This document shows positions 16,501 to 24,983 of a DNA stretch of 64,000 nucleotides, one piece after another. This stretch comes from Actinokineospora sp. NBRC 105648 (lineage in GTDB: Bacteria > Actinomycetota > Actinomycetes > Mycobacteriales > Pseudonocardiaceae). The stretch lies in contig NZ_BSTR01000006.1 of the NCBI RefSeq assembly GCF_030269645.1, positions 192,860 to 256,859 of the forward strand, written 5' to 3'. Numbering within the stretch: the first letter of the stretch is position 1; the number at the start of each line of letters is the position of its first letter. The notes under the pieces are model-generated. The model was given only the letters and a program-made list of their open reading frames with translations. It had not been told where the DNA came from and ran no database searches. A program made the translations under genes and the position numbers.

Positions 16501-17253
16501 TCACCAGGGCAGGGGGCCCCGGTCGTCGAAGAACCCGCCGCTCGGGCCGTCGTCGGGCAGGGTCGCCAGCCGGGTGATGACCCGGGCGCCCTCTGCCGCG
16601 GTCCGGGTGCCGGTGAACCCGTTCAGGTCGGTGGCGGTGAACCCCGGCGCCACCGCGTTGACCTTGATCCGGGCCAGCTCCGGGTCCCGCTCGAAGGCCT
16701 CGGCGTACTGGGCGGTGAGCATGTTCAGCGCGGCCTTGGAACTGGCGTAGGCCAGCCGCCGGGTCGGGTCGCCGGGGATCGGCTCCGGCCGCCGGGTCAG
16801 CTCGACCGACGCGGTCGTGCTGGACACGTTGACCACCCGCGGGGCCCGGGAGCGGCGCAGCAGCGGCAGCATCGCCCGGGTCACGGTGACCACGCCGAAG
16901 ACGTTGGTCTCGTAGAGCGGGCGCAGGTCCTCGGCGGTGGTGTCCAGCGACAGCGGGCCGAGGAAGATCCCGGCGTTGTTGACCAGCACGTCGAGCACGC
17001 CGTGGCGGTCGTCGATGTGCTCGGCCGCGGCCCGCACGGACCCGGCGTCGGTCACGTCGAGGGTGACCGGCTCGGCCCGCACGCCCCGCGCGGCCAACTC
17101 GGCCGCCGCCCGGGCACCCCGGTCCGGGTCGCGGCTGCCCAGCAGCACGGTCAGGCCCAGCTCGGCGAGCTGGCGCACGGCCTGGAGGCCGATGCCCTTG
17201 TTGGCCCCGGTCACCAGGGCCGTGGTGGCGGTGCGCACGGCGGTCCCTCCCAT
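16501..17253 (-). CDS. Short-chain dehydrogenase/reductase
   Basis: 250 residues. Classical SDR motifs: TALVTGANKGIG (NAD(P) binding, TGxxxGxG), LVNNAGIF (NNAG), the catalytic Ser in VVNVSSTTAS, and YASSK (YxxxK). Similarity in pattern to carbonyl reductases (NKGIGLQAVRQLAELGLTVLLGSRD). The Arg in GSRD suggests NADPH preference. Its ATG shares one base with the aminotransferase stop (TGATG at 17251-17255), so the two are coupled. Probably reduces a ketone or oxidises an alcohol in a precursor or in the product. Confidence 0.92.
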   Translation of the reverse strand: MGGTAVRTATTALVTGANKGIGLQAVRQLAELGLTVLLGSRDPDRGARAAAELAARGVRAEPVTLDVTDAGSVRAAAEHIDDRHGVLDVLVNNAGIFLGPLSLDTTAEDLRPLYETNVFGVVTVTRAMLPLLRRSRAPRVVNVSSTTASVELTRRPEPIPGDPTRRLAYASSKAALNMLTAQYAEAFERDPELARIKVNAVAPGFTATDLNGFTGTRTAAEGARVITRLATLPDDGPSGGFFDDRGPLPW

Positions 17254-18569
17254 CAGGCCAGCTCGGCGCGGATCAGGGACAGGGTGGCGTCGGTGATCTC
17301 GGTGGCCGCCTCGTCGTCGACGGTGAGCGGGGGCACGACCATGACCGCGTCCCCCTGCTGCCGCAGCAGCACCCCGGCGCGCCTGCCCCTGGCCAGGACC
17401 GCCGCCGCGTGCTCGGCCGACGGCGTCTGCACCACCAGGATCAGGCCGAGGCCGCGGACGTCGAGGACGCCGTCGAGGTCGGACAGCGCGGCGAGCCGCC
17501 GGAGCATCCGGCCGCCCAGCTCGTCCGCGCGCTCCACCAGCCGGTCCTTCTCCAGCACGTCGAGGCAGGCCAGGGCGGCGGTGACGCCGAGCGCGTGGCC
17601 GGAGGTGGTGTGGCCGTAGCGCAGGCCGCCGACGACGGGGTCGTTGCGGAACTCGTCGTGCACCCGGGCCCGCGCGCTCACCGCGCCGATCGGCACGTAG
17701 CCGCCGCCGAGCCCCTTGCCGGAGACGAGGATGTCCGGTGCGACGTCCTCGCGCACGCAGGCGAACATGCGCCCGGACCGGCCGTAGGCGGTGAACACCT
17801 CGTCCAGCACGAGCAGCGCCCCCGACGCGTCGCACAGCTCGCGGACCCCGCGCAGGAACCCCTCGGGCAGCACGACACCGCCGCCGACGTTGAGGAACGG
17901 CTCCACGACGACCGCCAGCGGCGGGCCGTCGGGGTGGTCGTTGACGGCCCGGTCGAAGGCGGCGAGCAGCGGGGCCAGCGCCGCTGGCCGTCGCACGTCC
18001 TCGGTCGCGCACGGCAGGTCCACCATGGTGACGGGCAGCGGCGGCGACAGCGGGTTCTGGTTGCGCGGCAACGCCGAGAGGCTCCGGGACACCATCGTCG
18101 CACCCTGGTAGCCGCGGGCCAGCGACACCACCCGCGTGCGGTTCTCCCCCCGGTAGGACGACCAGCAGGCGGCCATGATCATCGCCGCCTCGACGCCCTC
18201 GGACCCGCTGTTGACGAACAGCGTCTTGGCCATGCCCGCGGGCAGGTGGCCCGCCAGCCGCTCGGCCAGCAGGCCCGCTCGGTCGTGGGTGGCCGTGGCG
18301 AGGTCGAAGTGGTGCAGCCGGTCGAGCTGCGCGGTGAGCGCGGCGACGACCTCCGGGTGGCGGTAGCCGCAGGTGGAGTTCAGCGACCCGGCGTCGAGGT
18401 ACTCGCGGCCGTCGACGTCCCACACCCGGTGCCCCTCGCCGCGGACCACCATCAGCTCGGTCCGGTCGGCGTCGATCGGTGACCAGGTGTGCCAGACGTG
18501 CGCCCGGTCGCGGGCCCTGGCCGCGCTCGCCCGAGCGGTGCTGGTCAGCGGATCGGCGGTGTCCCTCAC
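17253..18569 (-). CDS. Class III PLP-dependent aminotransferase
   Basis: 438 residues from GTG 18569, which has GGGAG 6 nt upstream; a longer GTG start at 18653 would run into the operator sites and is less likely. Class III features: FVNSGSEGVEAAMI (phosphate cup), LLVLDEVFTAYGRSG (Asp for the pyridine nitrogen) and ILVSGKGLGGGYVPIGA with the PLP Lys. These enzymes move amino groups at terminal (omega) positions or form aminoacetone-type or beta-amino compounds. First gene of an operon with SDR and GT8; SDR plus aminotransferase could install an amino group on a ketone. Substrate unknown. Confidence 0.93.
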   Translation of the reverse strand: MRDTADPLTSTARASAARARDRAHVWHTWSPIDADRTELMVVRGEGHRVWDVDGREYLDAGSLNSTCGYRHPEVVAALTAQLDRLHHFDLATATHDRAGLLAERLAGHLPAGMAKTLFVNSGSEGVEAAMIMAACWSSYRGENRTRVVSLARGYQGATMVSRSLSALPRNQNPLSPPLPVTMVDLPCATEDVRRPAALAPLLAAFDRAVNDHPDGPPLAVVVEPFLNVGGGVVLPEGFLRGVRELCDASGALLVLDEVFTAYGRSGRMFACVREDVAPDILVSGKGLGGGYVPIGAVSARARVHDEFRNDPVVGGLRYGHTTSGHALGVTAALACLDVLEKDRLVERADELGGRMLRRLAALSDLDGVLDVRGLGLILVVQTPSAEHAAAVLARGRRAGVLLRQQGDAVMVVPPLTVDDEAATEITDATLSLIRAELA

Positions 18570-18654
18570 GCGTGCTCCCGGTGCTCGCCGGACCTGGGGG
18601 CCACCGGCCCAGCCGGTCCGAGTGCGGTCGTTGTGCCAGCGATCTGCCTCCACC

Positions 18655-18747
18655 TTGCCACACTGGCAGCGCCTATGCCAGCGATGATGCCCTCATCTCG
18701 GCCGAGGGCTGCCCAATTTTGGCAACATGAGATGCATGAATTGCCAA
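18655..18747. promoter_or_regulatory. TTGCC/GGCAA operator cluster before the aminotransferase operon
   Basis: TTGCC at 18655 pairs with GGCAG at 18665, and TGCCA recurs at 18676. An inverted pair TTGGCAA (18719-18725) and TTGCCAA (18741-18747) has its 5-bp cores 20 bp apart (N15 between), the same spacing as at 20886-20910. The sites lie upstream of the minus-strand aminotransferase start (18569) and after the stop of the resistance gene (18804). Inferred to be bound by the local XRE-TPR regulators. Confidence 0.6.
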
Positions 18748-18803
18748 GAGGAAGGGCTGGATCTCGCCGGAGGACTCAAGGCGAAGCCGGCCGCCGTGGT
18801 CGG

Positions 18804-20804
18804 TCACACGCGGCGCAGGGTGCGCAGCAGGTATTCCTCGCGGTTGAGCGGGTTGTCGTCGGTCCGCGCGCGGCGGGGCGCCTCGCCGGTCACCGGCCGG
18901 TGGTGGTCGAACACGGCTTCCAGCAGGCCCTCGCCCCTGGTGAGCGAGGGGAGCGACACCCGCAGCTCGTGCACCCGGGCCGCGGGCAGCACCCCGGTCA
19001 CCACGGTGGCCGAACCCGCGGGCTCGGTCGCGTCCGGGATCCCGCCGAGGCGCGTCAGGACCGGGAGGACGGCGTCGACCGCGTCCGGCGGGAGCTCCAA
19101 CCGGAACCGGTCCACCGGCTCGTGCACGGTCGTCCCGGCCTCGCGCAGCGCCGCCATCAGCACCAGCGGCGCCAGGTCGCGGAAGTCGCCCGCCGTGCTG
19201 GACATGCTCTTGTCGAACGTCCCGTGCGAATGGCTCTGCCTGGCCCAGTAGCCCGAGTGCGTCATGGTCACCGCGCAGTCGCGCACCCGCCACCCGCACA
19301 GACCCTCGGCGAGCGTGGCGCGCACCGACTCCTCGACCGCCCGGAAGAACGCCGCGGGCATCGATCCCAGCTCCACCCCGAGGCCGAACACCACCCCGGA
19401 CCCGGTCGGCGCGGGGTCGACCCGCAGCCCCACCGTGGCCAGGAACGGGTTCGGCGGCACCCCGATCAGCTCGACGGCCGACCCGCTGCCGGTGGGCCGC
19501 TCCAGGCAGATCGTGGTCGTGGGGGCGAAGGTCACCGCCACCCCGTGCTCCTCGGCCAGGGTGGCCTCGATGACCTCCTTCTGCACCTCGCCGTAGAGGG
19601 AGAGCGCGATCTCCTCGCGCACCCCGTCGTGCCGCAGGTTGATCAGCGGGTCCTGCTCGGCCAGCAGGCTCAGCGCGGCGTGCGCGGCGCCCCGGTCGGC
19701 CGGGTCCACCGGCGACACGACGGTCTCCAGCGTCGGCGGGGGGAACTCCCCGTCCGCCGACGCGCCCGGCGCCGGGTCGCCGACCGGGTCGCCGACGCGC
19801 ACGTTCGCCAGCCCGCGAACGGTGCCGATCTGACCCGCCACCAGGGCGTCCGAGCGGGTGGCCACGCCACGGTCGAACACCGTGAGGGCGGTGACCCGGT
19901 CCTCGACCCGCGCCCCGGCCCTGGTCCGCAGCCGCACCCGGTCCCGCACGCGCAGGGTCCCGTCGAACATCCGCACGTGCGCGATCCGCTCACCCGCCGG
20001 CCCGCGCTCGATCTTGAACACCGTGCCGGACGCCGGGTTGCCGGGTTCGCCGCCCGCCACCGGCAGCAGCCCGGCGATCCCGTCGAGCAGCGCGTCCACC
20101 CCGGCGCCGGTGATCGCCGAGCCGAAGTACACCGGGTGCGCCGCGCCGCTCGCGGTCTGCTCGGCCAGTGCGCGCAGCAGCAGGTCCGGGTCGGCGGTGC
20201 CGCCGCCGCGCACGGCGGCGGCGAGCAGCCGGTCGTCCGCGCGGGTCAGCAGGTCGGTGGCCGGTTCGGCGAAGACCGGGTCGTCCAGCCGGTACGGGGT
20301 GAACGCCGCCGCCGGGGTGCCGGGCCCGCTCGCGGCGCCCATCGGCACCGCGTCGGCGCCGAGCTTCTCGGCGATGCCGCGCAGCACCCGGTCGGGGTCG
20401 GCGCCGCGGCGGTCGAGCTTGTTGACGAACAGCAGCGTGGGGATGCCGAGCCTGCGCAGGGCGCGGGCGAGCACCCTGGTCTGCCCCTGCACGCCCTCGA
20501 CCGCCGAGATCACCAGCACCGCGCCGTCGAGGACGCCGAGCACCCGCTCCACCTCGGCGATGAAGTCGGAGTGCCCGGGGGTGTCGATGAGGTTGACCGT
20601 GCGCCCGCCCGCGCTGAAGGAGGCCACGGCGGACCGGATGGTGATGCCCCGGCGGCGTTCCAGCTCCATCGTGTCGGTCTGGGTGCTGCCCTCGTCCACG
20701 CTGCCCACCTCGTCGATGACACCGGTGCGGTGCAGCAGCCGTTCGGTCAGGCTGGTCTTGCCCGCGTCCACGTGGGCGAGGATGCCGAGGTTGAGGACCG
20801 TCAT
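18804..20804 (-). CDS. Tet(M)/OtrA-type ribosomal protection GTPase
   Basis: 666 residues. The G1 region NLGILAHVDAGKTSLTERLL, then GITIRSAVASF, DTPGHSDF (G3) and FVNKLDRRGAD (G4, NKxD), together with the TGVIDEVGSVDEGSTQTDTM segment, match tetracycline-type ribosomal protection proteins. EF-G has AHIDAGKTTTTERIL there and is longer. These GTPases bind the elongating ribosome and dislodge inhibitors from the decoding region. The start ATG 20804 is set by the conserved N-terminus; GGAGG lies about 10 nt upstream. Located inside the biosynthetic region with an operator of the cluster type before it. Most likely self-resistance, which would make the product a ribosome inhibitor. It could instead be a stray tetracycline-resistance homologue. 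Confidence 0.9.
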   Translation of the reverse strand: MTVLNLGILAHVDAGKTSLTERLLHRTGVIDEVGSVDEGSTQTDTMELERRRGITIRSAVASFSAGGRTVNLIDTPGHSDFIAEVERVLGVLDGAVLVISAVEGVQGQTRVLARALRRLGIPTLLFVNKLDRRGADPDRVLRGIAEKLGADAVPMGAASGPGTPAAAFTPYRLDDPVFAEPATDLLTRADDRLLAAAVRGGGTADPDLLLRALAEQTASGAAHPVYFGSAITGAGVDALLDGIAGLLPVAGGEPGNPASGTVFKIERGPAGERIAHVRMFDGTLRVRDRVRLRTRAGARVEDRVTALTVFDRGVATRSDALVAGQIGTVRGLANVRVGDPVGDPAPGASADGEFPPPTLETVVSPVDPADRGAAHAALSLLAEQDPLINLRHDGVREEIALSLYGEVQKEVIEATLAEEHGVAVTFAPTTTICLERPTGSGSAVELIGVPPNPFLATVGLRVDPAPTGSGVVFGLGVELGSMPAAFFRAVEESVRATLAEGLCGWRVRDCAVTMTHSGYWARQSHSHGTFDKSMSSTAGDFRDLAPLVLMAALREAGTTVHEPVDRFRLELPPDAVDAVLPVLTRLGGIPDATEPAGSATVVTGVLPAARVHELRVSLPSLTRGEGLLEAVFDHHRPVTGEAPRRARTDDNPLNREEYLLRTLRRV

Positions 20805-20884
20805 TCCGGGGCGCCTCCGGGGGTCGACTGCCGGCGACGTTACCCGAGTGTGCCCGGCCGGGCAGCCCAATTGTGCCCGGCATC

Positions 20885-20912
20885 CGGCAAGGTGGTGTGC
20901 CGATGTTGCCAA
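20885..20912. promoter_or_regulatory. Inverted GGCAA-N15-TTGCC site before the resistance gene
   Basis: GGCAA at 20886-20890 and TTGCC at 20906-20910 (extended to TTGCCAA), 80-110 bp upstream of the ribosomal protection gene start. The spacing equals that at 18721-18745. Likely operator controlling resistance together with biosynthesis. Confidence 0.55.
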
Positions 20913-20952
20913 CGCCGGGTGGTCGCCCGGGCAGGCCGCCCGGGGCCGCCGG

Positions 20953-22266
20953 TCAGCCCGCGCCGGTGTTCTGACCGGTCAGCTGCGGTCCCGGTTCGAC
21001 GGCGGGATCCGCGGCCGCGGGCAGGCCGTAGACCTTCGCCAGCGTCTTGGCCAGGCCGCGCCACACCTCGGCGGCCAGCTCGACGTTGCGCGCCTGCTGG
21101 GCCTGCCCGGCGAGGTCGTGCATCAGCGCCGTACCCGCCTCGACGCGGCCGTCGAGCAGCATGAGGCTGCCGCGCAGCGCCTGGAACCGGATCCGGTCGC
21201 GGAAGGACAGCAGGAGGTCGTCCGCGGCCACGGCCGCGCACAGCGCCGCCGCCTCCTCCAGCCGGTCCTCGGCGAAGGCCAGCTGCGCCAGCAGGACGCG
21301 CAACTGCTGCTGGTGCAGCTCCGAACCGACGCGGGTGACCACGGGTTCGACCTCGGCGATGACCGCGCGGACCCGGTCGGTCCGCGGTTGCGCCGTCTGC
21401 AGGTGCAGCGAGGCTGCGGCCAGCCGCAGGCGCACCCACAGCGTCAGGTCGCGGTGGCTGTCGAGCTCCTCCAGCGCGCGGTCCAGCGCCCGCTGCGCGT
21501 TGGCGTGGTCGCCCTGGCGGATGTGCACCGTGGCCGACGCCCACAGGGCCTCGACCAGCCGCTTGCCGCGGGCGTCCTCGGTCAGCGCGCACAGCTCGTC
21601 GGCGTGCGCGCGGGCCTCGCCGAGCACGCCCGCCTCCGCCTCCGCGGAGATGAGCGCGTGCAGGGCGGCAGCCCGGTCGTCCACCGGCAGCTCCGCGGCC
21701 AGCTCGTGCGCCTCTTGGGCGAGCCTGCGCGCGGCGCCGGTGTCGCCGAGCAGGCGCAGGCAGCGGGACCGGCGGGTGCGTCCCCTGGCCCGCAGCTCCT
21801 GGGACGCCAGCTCGTCGCTGAGGGACACCAGCTCGGCCAGGAGGGTGTTCTCCTCGTCGTAGCGGCTCTGCTGGCTGCGGATGCCCGCCAGCAGCCACAG
21901 CGCCTGCCAGCGCAGGGCGCTGTCCTGGCTCTCCTCGGCCGCCAGCGCCTCTTGCAGCACCTCGGCCACGCCGTCGTCGGCGACCGGCTGCGCGCCGCCC
22001 GCGCCGGTGCCCATCGCCGAGGTCACCGCGGCGAGGACCTGGGCCAGCGAGAGGGCTCGCGGCCGGTCGTCGCCCTCGAACGCCGAGAGCGGCACGCCGA
22101 GCCGGGCGGACAGGTGCACGAGCACCCGCTCGGTGGGCTGGCGCGCCCCGGACTCCAAGCGCGAGAGGTAGCCGGTGGACAGACCCCCTTCGGCCAACGC
22201 CGCCTGGGACAGCCCGCGCTCCAGGCGGAGAGCTCGCAGCCGTGGGCCGAATGTCGGGTTGTCCAT
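20953..22266 (-). CDS. XRE-family regulator with TPR-like C-terminal domain (paralogue 1)
   Basis: 437 residues. An N-terminal XRE helix-turn-helix (LRALRLERGLSQAALAEGGL, then STGYLSRLESGARQPT) is followed by about 350 residues of helical repeat sequence (alternating Leu/Ala/Arg-rich helices such as DSALRWQALWLLAGIRSQQS and LWVRLRLAAASLHLQTA) resembling TPR sensor domains. GCGAAGGAGGATCC precedes the ATG. It is clearly paralogous to the regulator at 23637 over the whole length. The combination HTH plus TPR is that of regulators that bind a peptide or small molecule. Probably an autoregulated cluster regulator: an operator-like site lies in its promoter at 22383-22400. Confidence 0.9.
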   Translation of the reverse strand: MDNPTFGPRLRALRLERGLSQAALAEGGLSTGYLSRLESGARQPTERVLVHLSARLGVPLSAFEGDDRPRALSLAQVLAAVTSAMGTGAGGAQPVADDGVAEVLQEALAAEESQDSALRWQALWLLAGIRSQQSRYDEENTLLAELVSLSDELASQELRARGRTRRSRCLRLLGDTGAARRLAQEAHELAAELPVDDRAAALHALISAEAEAGVLGEARAHADELCALTEDARGKRLVEALWASATVHIRQGDHANAQRALDRALEELDSHRDLTLWVRLRLAAASLHLQTAQPRTDRVRAVIAEVEPVVTRVGSELHQQQLRVLLAQLAFAEDRLEEAAALCAAVAADDLLLSFRDRIRFQALRGSLMLLDGRVEAGTALMHDLAGQAQQARNVELAAEVWRGLAKTLAKVYGLPAAADPAVEPGPQLTGQNTGAG

Positions 22267-22382
22267 GGATCCTCCTTCGCGCTTTCCCCCTTGCCTGCTC
22301 TGCCGCTCGAACCGGTTCGCGCCGCACGGCGATCGCGCGGTGCCCGCGGTTGCCGACCCCATCATCGCGTGAGCGAAGCCTG

Positions 22383-22400
22383 TTGGCAACGAGTTGTCAA
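22383..22400 (-). promoter_or_regulatory. Promoter and operator of regulator 1
   Basis: GGCAA (22385-22389) and TTGTC (22394-22398) form an inverted pair with N4, like the 5077-5090 site. On the minus strand TTGCCA (complement of 22384-22389) is followed 17 bp later by GATGAT, an acceptable -35/-10 pair for the regulator starting at 22266. Operator and -35 would coincide, which suggests autorepression. The rest of the 307-bp gap 22267-22573 shows no gene. Confidence 0.5.
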
Positions 22401-22573
22401 CAACAGTACTGCACCTTGCTCGGGCGGTGTCGCGGATGGACTCCAGCGTGTCCCCATCGCCCGCTCCCGCCGTGGGTGGGCGGGGCTGCCCGCGAGCGGT
22501 GCCGCGGTCGCCGCTCCCCGATCGGTTCGGGCAGGCGCCGACCGTGTTGCCTGCCGAGGCAACACGGTCGGCC

Positions 22574-23308
22574 TCACGGCTTGCGGTAGACGGAGACGTG
22601 GTCCCGGCTGTCCGCGCCGAACGCGCGGCGGTCCCAACCGGCGTACCGCGCGGCCAACCGCAGCCCCTCGAGCTCGGCCATGAGGTCCAGCTCCGCGGGC
22701 CAGCAGTACCGCTCCGAGTGCGCCCGCAGCCGCACCCCGCCGCGCTCGTCGATGAAGATCTTCTGGCTGACGAAGGTCTGCGTGGACAGGTCGAACCGGT
22801 AGGCCTCCAGGGCGACCCGGTCGTCGAGGACCCGGATCGCCCGGACGTGCTCGCCGCGCGGGTAGGCCGACGGGTCCGGCACGTAGCACTCGAGCACCAG
22901 CGCCCCACCGGGGGCGAGCACGCGGGTGGCGTTGCGCAGGCACCGCCGTTGCCGAGCCGGGTCGGTCAGGTTGAAGAAGGTGTTGAACAGCAGGTACACC
23001 ACGTCGAACGGCCCGGTCAGCGCGATGTCGGCCATGTCGCCGACGATGGTGGGGATGTCTCGCCCGCCCGGCTTCTCGCGCATCTTGGCCACCATCTCGG
23101 CCGAGCCCTCCAGGGCACTGACGCGCACGCCGCGCGCGGCCAGCGGCACGGTCACCCGGCCGGTGCCGCTGGCCAGTTCCAGGACCCGGCCCGCGCCCGC
23201 CAGCTCGGCGAGGAAGTCCACCGCCGGTCCCGGGTCGGTCTCGCAGATGTCGTCGTAGTCGTCGGCCCACTGCTCCCCGAAGAACCCGGGGTCGTCGAAC
23301 TGGGACAT
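22574..23308 (-). CDS. Class I SAM-dependent methyltransferase
   Basis: 244 residues, Rossmann-type. Motif I is VLELASGTGRVTVPLA, followed by ALEGSAEMV (acidic end of strand 2), VGDMADIAL and FDVVYLLFNTFFNL (motif IV region). The family N-, O- or C-methylates small molecules; the FNTFFNLTDPARQRR segment is common in methyltransferases of natural product clusters. Start ATG 23308 with GAGGGTGGACC upstream. It lies between the two XRE-TPR genes and has a cluster-type operator in its divergent promoter (23473-23498). Probable tailoring enzyme; target atom unknown. Confidence 0.9.
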   Translation of the reverse strand: MSQFDDPGFFGEQWADDYDDICETDPGPAVDFLAELAGAGRVLELASGTGRVTVPLAARGVRVSALEGSAEMVAKMREKPGGRDIPTIVGDMADIALTGPFDVVYLLFNTFFNLTDPARQRRCLRNATRVLAPGGALVLECYVPDPSAYPRGEHVRAIRVLDDRVALEAYRFDLSTQTFVSQKIFIDERGGVRLRAHSERYCWPAELDLMAELEGLRLAARYAGWDRRAFGADSRDHVSVYRKP

Positions 23309-23472
23309 CGGTCCACCCTCCAGGCCGGTGGGCGGGTGTACCGGTTCCCCGCCCCGGCGGCGCGTCGGTCCACTGAGGACTTCAGGATCGGGGCGGCGGG
23401 CGGTCCGCCGACCGCGCGGACCACCACCCGGATCGGCCCCGCGGCGTGGTGCCCGCTCGCCTGTCACCCCGG

Positions 23473-23498
23473 TTGGCAAGGTTGGCACACAGTTGCCA
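23473..23498. promoter_or_regulatory. Three phased GGCAA/TTGCC half-sites
   Basis: GGCAA at 23475, GGCAC at 23484 and TTGCC at 23493, each start 9 bp after the last. Located between the divergent methyltransferase (23308) and regulator 2 (23637) genes. It gives both the direct and inverted forms of the half-site in one place, which is useful for defining the protein contact. Confidence 0.55.
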
Positions 23499-23547
23499 GA
23501 CGGTCAATCGGCCTTCGGTGTGCCGCGAACCGCGGCGTTCCGGCTTG

Positions 23548-23585
23548 TTGACAGGTTTGCCAACCCCCGTTGCCCTGGCCACAAT
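23548..23585 (+). promoter_or_regulatory. Promoter of regulator 2 overlapping TTGCC sites
   Basis: TTGCCA (23557-23562) and CACAAT (23580-23585) are 17 bp apart, a fair sigma-70-type -35/-10 pair. TTGACA lies just upstream at 23548 and a further TTGCC at 23570. The start codon of regulator 2 follows about 50 bp later. As at regulator 1, the half-site coincides with the -35 element. Confidence 0.5.
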
Positions 23586-23636
23586 GTGAGGGGGCGGTGT
23601 GTCACCCGCGACGCCCGCGCGATGGGGGAGGTGGCG

Positions 23637-24875
23637 GTGGAGCAGCCTGCGTTCGGTCGGCGCCTCAGGGCGGTGCGGCTGGCGAAGGGGTTGTCGCAGG
23701 CCGCGCTCGCCGCCGGGGGCATGTCCACCGGCTACCTGTCGCGGCTGGAGTCGGGGGCCCGCCCGCCGACACCCCGCGCCGTGCGGTTCCTCGCCGACCA
23801 GTTGGGCGTCCCCGCCTCCGCTTTCGACGACACGCCGCCGCCGTCGCTCTCGCACGTCCTGGCCCTCGCGGTCTCCGCGCAGGACCGGTCCGACCTCGCG
23901 GGCCCGCTCTCCGAGGCGGTGACCGGCGACGGCGGCCGGGCGGAGTTCCTCCGCTGGCAGGCGCTGTGGCGGCTGGCCGCGGTGCGCCGCGACGAGGGTG
24001 AGCGCGAACTGGAGCACGAGCTGCTGGTCGAGCTGGTCGCCCTCGGCGACCGGCTGGACACCGCCGAGCTGCGCGTCCGCGCCAGGGTGCACCTGTCGGC
24101 CTGCCTGCTGGCCCTGGACCAGGCGGACGCCGCCGCGGCCCGGGCAGCGGAGGCGCGGTCGCTGTCCGCCGCGCTCACCGTCGCGGACCAGGTCCCGGCC
24201 TGGCACGCCCTGGTGCTCGCCGAGCTGGGCGCGGGCCGGGTGTCCGAGGCGGCCCGGTACGCCGACGAGCTCCGCGCGCTGACCGAGCGGTCGCCCGCGC
24301 CGCTGGTGGTGGAGGCGCTCTGGCTGGCCGGGACCGCCCGCACGCTGCTCGGCGAGCTGGCGGTCGCCGGCGAGCTGCTGGGGCGCGCGATCGCCCGGTG
24401 CGACGGTCACGCCGACCCCGCCCAGTGGGCGCGGCTGCGGCTGGCGGCGGCGGCGGTGCACCTGCAGGCCGACCAGCCGCGCGCCGTCGAGGCCGCCGCC
24501 TGCCTGGCCGAGGCCGAGCCGATCGTGGCGCTGGCCGGTGACGACCGGGACAAGCACCAACTCGCCCTGCTGCGCGGCCACTTGGCCGTGGCGGGCGGTC
24601 AGCGGGCGGACCCGCGAGCCCTGCCCGCCCAGGTCGTCGAGCAGCCGTTGGTCCTGCCGCCGCGCGACCGGATCCAGTTCACCGCCATGCGCGCGCGGGT
24701 GCTGATCCTGTCCGGCCGGGCCCCCGAGGGCGTCCAGCTGCTGCGGGAGCTGGCCGAGCAAGCCGAACGCGCCCGCGACAGCACCCTGGCCGCCCGCATC
24801 TGGCGCGACCTGGCCACCGCCCTGGCCTGCACCGGGCACGAGCAGCCGTCCCCGTCGGCCGACGAACCGGACTGA
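23637..24875 (+). CDS. XRE-family regulator with TPR-like C-terminal domain (paralogue 2)
   Basis: 412 residues. XRE helix-turn-helix LRAVRLAKGLSQAALAAGGM then STGYLSRLESGARPPT, followed by a long all-helical region (LRWQALWRLAAVRRDEGERE, WARLRLAAAAVHLQADQPR) that matches paralogue 1 (20953-22266) nearly throughout. The ATG at 23622 is in frame, but GTG 23637 has GGGGGAGG 4 nt upstream and aligns with the paralogue start (VEQPAFGRRLRA against MDNPTFGPRLRA), so I use it. The helix-turn-helix recognition regions of the two paralogues are almost the same, so they probably share the TTGCC-type operator. A 37-codon ORF with its own promoter follows 108 bp downstream. Confidence 0.9.
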   Translation: MEQPAFGRRLRAVRLAKGLSQAALAAGGMSTGYLSRLESGARPPTPRAVRFLADQLGVPASAFDDTPPPSLSHVLALAVSAQDRSDLAGPLSEAVTGDGGRAEFLRWQALWRLAAVRRDEGERELEHELLVELVALGDRLDTAELRVRARVHLSACLLALDQADAAAARAAEARSLSAALTVADQVPAWHALVLAELGAGRVSEAARYADELRALTERSPAPLVVEALWLAGTARTLLGELAVAGELLGRAIARCDGHADPAQWARLRLAAAAVHLQADQPRAVEAAACLAEAEPIVALAGDDRDKHQLALLRGHLAVAGGQRADPRALPAQVVEQPLVLPPRDRIQFTAMRARVLILSGRAPEGVQLLRELAEQAERARDSTLAARIWRDLATALACTGHEQPSPSADEPD

Positions 24876-24895
24876 TCCCCGGCGCCGACCGGATC

Positions 24896-24945
24896 TTGCC
24901 AGGCTTGCCAAAAGGGTTTCCCCCGATGGCACATCGCTCTATGGT
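24896..24945 (+). promoter_or_regulatory. Promoter of the small ORF with direct TTGCC repeats
   Basis: TTGCC at 24896 and at 24905 form a direct repeat with 9-bp period. TTTCCC (24917-24922) and TATGGT (24940-24945) are 17 bp apart and could be -35/-10. The repeats would then sit just upstream of the -35, the position of an activator. The next start codon is ATG 24984. Confidence 0.5.
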
Positions 24946-24983
24946 GAGAGATCCGGAAGTCGTCTCGCGCAGGAGAGTCAAGC

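Noticed and set aside
16501..18663. A continuous 720-codon minus frame that would join an N-terminal region to the SDR
   Set aside because: The first part is the wrong frame of the aminotransferase gene; the SDR has its own ATG at 17253 overlapping the aminotransferase stop.
18804..20804. Housekeeping elongation factor G
   Set aside because: The G1 and switch region wording and the length are those of tetracycline-type ribosomal protection proteins.
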